64,000 nt of DNA from JAVVEH01 sp032251435 (GTDB taxonomy: Bacteria > Verrucomicrobiota > Lentisphaeria > Oligosphaerales > MVZH01). Positions 61,854 through 64,000 of the stretch are shown one piece after another. A program made the translations under genes and the position numbers. The notes beneath the pieces were generated by a model, which worked only from the letters and a program-made list of their open reading frames with translations, made no database searches and was not told where the DNA came from. The first letter of the stretch is position 1. The number at the start of each line of letters is the position of its first letter. Location: assembly GCA_032251435.1 (NCBI GenBank), contig JAVVEH010000020.1, forward strand, positions 15,059-79,058, given 5' to 3'.

Positions 61854-63818
61854 ATGACGGAGCAAAATAGAGAAAAAAACGACACGGATATCGGGGCTTT
61901 TATTTTAGCCGCCGGCGAGGGTCGCCGCCTGCGCCCGGCGACGTTGAAAACCCCAAAAGCCGCCATTCCTTTTTGCGGGTGCCCGCTGGTCTCTTTGGCC
62001 GCCATCAAAATCGCCTCTTCGGGTATTCGCCAAATCGTGGTGAACACCCATTATCTTCCCGGCCAAGTGGAAATAGCCGTCAGGAATATCACTGATGATT
62101 GCCGCGGGGAACCACCTTTTGTCATCTTCTCACATGAGCCAACGCTACTGAACACAGGCGGCGGCTTGCGTCAAGGGTGCCTGCTCGTCCCCAGGTGTTC
62201 TCAGATCATCGCGCATAACGCGGATGTCATTTCAGACTACCCGTTACCGGACTTACTGTCCGCCCACATAGAGAAAAAAAATCTGGCGACGCTTCTGCTC
62301 ATTCCCGACCGTGGCCCCAAAACTGTTTCAATCGCTTCCGATGGAAGGATTGTCTCTTTCCGTGAGCCGTCCCGCCATGATCATTACACCTTTTCCGGCA
62401 TTTACGTCTTTCATCGTCACTTATTGGATTACTTGCCGGACACGTCGGCGCCATCAATTGTGGAAGCGTTTGAAAACGCCTTGACCGCCGGTGAGAGAAT
62501 CATCGGGTTGCCCGGTGCCACCACCCATTTTTGGAGTGATTTAGGGACCCCGCGGAGTTATATAGATGCACATCGGCGAGCCGCCCATTGGAACTGGACT
62601 CATTTCCCGGCACTGGCGGGTGCCGTCCGGGAACAGCGGCGGCGACAAGACGGCCTGCGGGAAAACGGGATCATTCTCACGGGCGGCGTGGCGGTCGGGA
62701 AAAATGTGTCGATCGCTCCCGGAACCCGTTTGCATGATTGCGTTCTGTGGGACAATGTCATCATTCCTGAGCCTATGGACGTGTCCACCGCGATAATCAC
62801 ACGGGGCAGCCGGGTCACCCCCCCACACCAGCCTATCACGGAGCCCAGTCCGGCGGTTTTAAACACCTTGGAATTGGACCCCGCCTCTCACCAATTCACG
62901 CCCTTGCCCGAGCAAGGCAGCGGCCGGCGCTATGCCCGGCTAAGCGACGGCGGACGTTCCTGGATATGGAGCGCCTACACCCAGGATCGGCCTGAAAACG
63001 CGCACACCGCGGCCTGCGCGGAGTTTATGGCCCAATGCGGGGTCCGCGCCCCGGCAGTGCTCCTCCACACGCCGGAATCCGGCGAGATCGTGTTTGAGGA
63101 TTTAGGCGATGTCCGATTATTGGACATCCATGATCCCGATCGACGTCTGGTGTTTCTGACACAAGTGATCGAACAAATCGCCCGCCTTCACAGTCAAGCG
63201 CCAGCCGTTCTCAACCAATTTCCTCTCCCCCTTCAGGAGCCTTTCGGCCCGGACCTTTACGCTTGGGAACGGAATTATTTCCGGGAAGAAACCTTGGCTG
63301 CCGTTTTTCACAGCTCATCCTTGTGGACACCCGAGATCGAAAAGGAGTGCCAAGCGGGACAGGATTTGCTGATCCGGGCACCGCGGACCGTTATCCACCG
63401 CGATCTACAAAGCGCCAACATCATGGTGAAAAATGGCCAAGCGCGGGTCATCGATGTCCAAGGCATGCGTTTGGGAGTCGGGGCTTATGACGTGGCGTCC
63501 CTGCTCTTTGATCCCTACACATGCCTTCCGGCCGCTCATCGCGGGGCGCTTTGGCGGCAGTATTTAACCTGCTTGGACGCGGAGGGGGCGGCCACAGTGA
63601 CAACAGAGATGTTAACCGCGGCCGCCGCGCAACGGCTCATGCAGGCCTTGGGGGCCTACGGCAAACTCTGGCGAAAAGACGGACGCGACTGGTTCAAAGA
63701 CTACATTCACAACGGTCTGATCATGCTTGAACAAGCCACCGCCGACTCCCCGTCCCACGCCGCCCTGCGGGCGCTGGCGCGAAAACTCGCTGACAGCCAT
63801 TCCGATCAATTCACCTAA
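61854..63818 (+). CDS. Nucleotidyltransferase-sugar kinase fusion (MurU-AmgK-like)
   Basis: The 654-residue protein joins two enzymes. Residues 13-250 are a sugar-1-phosphate nucleotidyltransferase (LAAGEGRRLRPATLKTPKA; FWSDLGTPRSYIDAHR at the end). A short left-handed beta-helix-like piece follows (near 275-325, GVAVGKNVSIAPGTRLHDCV). Residues 345-650 are an aminoglycoside-phosphotransferase-fold kinase with HRDLQSAN (Asp517) and VIDVQG (Asp534) as catalytic and Mg-binding residues. The pair matches MurU and AmgK, which recycle MurNAc through MurNAc-1-phosphate to UDP-MurNAc in pseudomonads; the two are separate genes there. Use of another sugar is possible. ATG 61854 is taken; no ribosome site is obvious. 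Confidence 0.82.
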   Translation: MTEQNREKNDTDIGAFILAAGEGRRLRPATLKTPKAAIPFCGCPLVSLAAIKIASSGIRQIVVNTHYLPGQVEIAVRNITDDCRGEPPFVIFSHEPTLLNTGGGLRQGCLLVPRCSQIIAHNADVISDYPLPDLLSAHIEKKNLATLLLIPDRGPKTVSIASDGRIVSFREPSRHDHYTFSGIYVFHRHLLDYLPDTSAPSIVEAFENALTAGERIIGLPGATTHFWSDLGTPRSYIDAHRRAAHWNWTHFPALAGAVREQRRRQDGLRENGIILTGGVAVGKNVSIAPGTRLHDCVLWDNVIIPEPMDVSTAIITRGSRVTPPHQPITEPSPAVLNTLELDPASHQFTPLPEQGSGRRYARLSDGGRSWIWSAYTQDRPENAHTAACAEFMAQCGVRAPAVLLHTPESGEIVFEDLGDVRLLDIHDPDRRLVFLTQVIEQIARLHSQAPAVLNQFPLPLQEPFGPDLYAWERNYFREETLAAVFHSSSLWTPEIEKECQAGQDLLIRAPRTVIHRDLQSANIMVKNGQARVIDVQGMRLGVGAYDVASLLFDPYTCLPAAHRGALWRQYLTCLDAEGAATVTTEMLTAAAAQRLMQALGAYGKLWRKDGRDWFKDYIHNGLIMLEQATADSPSHAALRALARKLADSHSDQFT

Positions 63819-63876
63819 GGTGAATAATCAACCGTACCGTTCAGAGATTCGTCCACCCGCATCCATACGGATTTCG

Positions 63877-63903
63877 AAAAAACAGCCCGTTTTTGACGGG
63901 TTG
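63877..63903 (-). terminator. Rho-independent terminator for a leftward gene beyond the window
   Basis: Read on the minus strand, CAACCCGT-CAAAA-ACGGGCTG forms an 8-bp stem with one G-T pair, followed at once by TTTTTT. On the plus strand only A residues precede it and no T tract follows, so it would end transcription entering from the right of the window. Confidence 0.6.
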
Positions 63904-64000
63904 TAGGATCGCAATGAAAAAGGTTTGTGCTTGAGGCCTGTCCGTAACCATAAAATTATACCTATTTTATTTGCGCATGTCATAAAGGTGATTATTGTAA
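63904..64000. other. End of window, no gene seen
   Basis: The last 97 bases contain no recognisable coding frame or structure beyond AT-rich sequence. If the terminator call is right, the 3' end of a minus-strand gene lies just to the right. Confidence 0.35.

Overview
The window reads as part of a draft or metagenome-assembled genome: a run of exactly 100 N (41720-41819) joins two contig ends inside a tandem repeat. Gene content points to the PVC superphylum (Verrucomicrobiota, Kiritimatiellota, Lentisphaerota or Planctomycetota). Supporting signs are two DUF6785-type membrane proteins, a YdjY-domain protein, two PEP-CTERM surface proteins, cupin-AraC regulators, many glycoside hydrolases, a UroD-like protein, an N-terminally extended integron integrase and a MurU-AmgK-like fusion. 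The exact lineage is inference. I see no rRNA, tRNA or CRISPR array.

Layout. 1-2889 (minus): a DUF6785 protein cut by the window edge, then YdjY protein and AraC regulator as a pair. 3320-15844 (plus): a nine-gene run with aldo/keto reductase, zinc alcohol dehydrogenase, GH65, M42 peptidase, an enolase-superfamily enzyme, a second DUF6785 protein, GH29 fucosidase, SGNH hydrolase and methyltransferase, apparently for taking up and breaking down glycans and peptides. 15993-23096 (minus): UroD-like protein, ADP-ribosylglycohydrolase, GH39 glycosidase and a large secreted transglutaminase/FGE-like protein. 23.1-31.9 kb is a worn accessory stretch: sialate esterase pseudogene, PEP-CTERM protein divergent from an AraC regulator, transposase relic, SLC13-type transporter, AAA/DUF4143 ATPase with a 50-residue ORF behind it, GH5-like enzyme, frameshifted beta-helix gene and a RAYT relic. 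31.9-32.5 kb carries a second PEP-CTERM protein.

32.5-46.9 kb is all minus strand: Gfo/Idh oxidoreductase, GH31, aminopeptidase P, aldehyde dehydrogenase coupled to a DapA-family enzyme, a tandem four-helix-bundle protein, M28 peptidase, GH130 and a CPA2 antiporter fused to Usp and EIIA domains. Nearly every gap between these genes is occupied by a repeat: GACAGAATGAT-type inverted repeats between 33.7 and 38.3 kb, a 13-bp CACCCTAATCATT family between 40.8 and 43.3 kb. 47.2-50.0 kb holds a RAYT transposase bracketed by its apparent repeats, then an integron integrase with a sigma70-like promoter but no visible cassettes. 50.0-63.8 kb is a housekeeping segment: CCA-adding enzyme, small conserved protein, PrmA-like methyltransferase, SfsA, a 2047-residue TPR protein, thymidylate kinase, DNA polymerase III delta prime and a nucleotidyltransferase/sugar kinase fusion.

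Most notable: the intergenic repeat families, the RAYT-repeat unit next to a repeat-invaded integron integrase, a GH65 with Gln at the expected general-acid position, and an FGE domain whose C-terminal motif lies before its N-terminal half.
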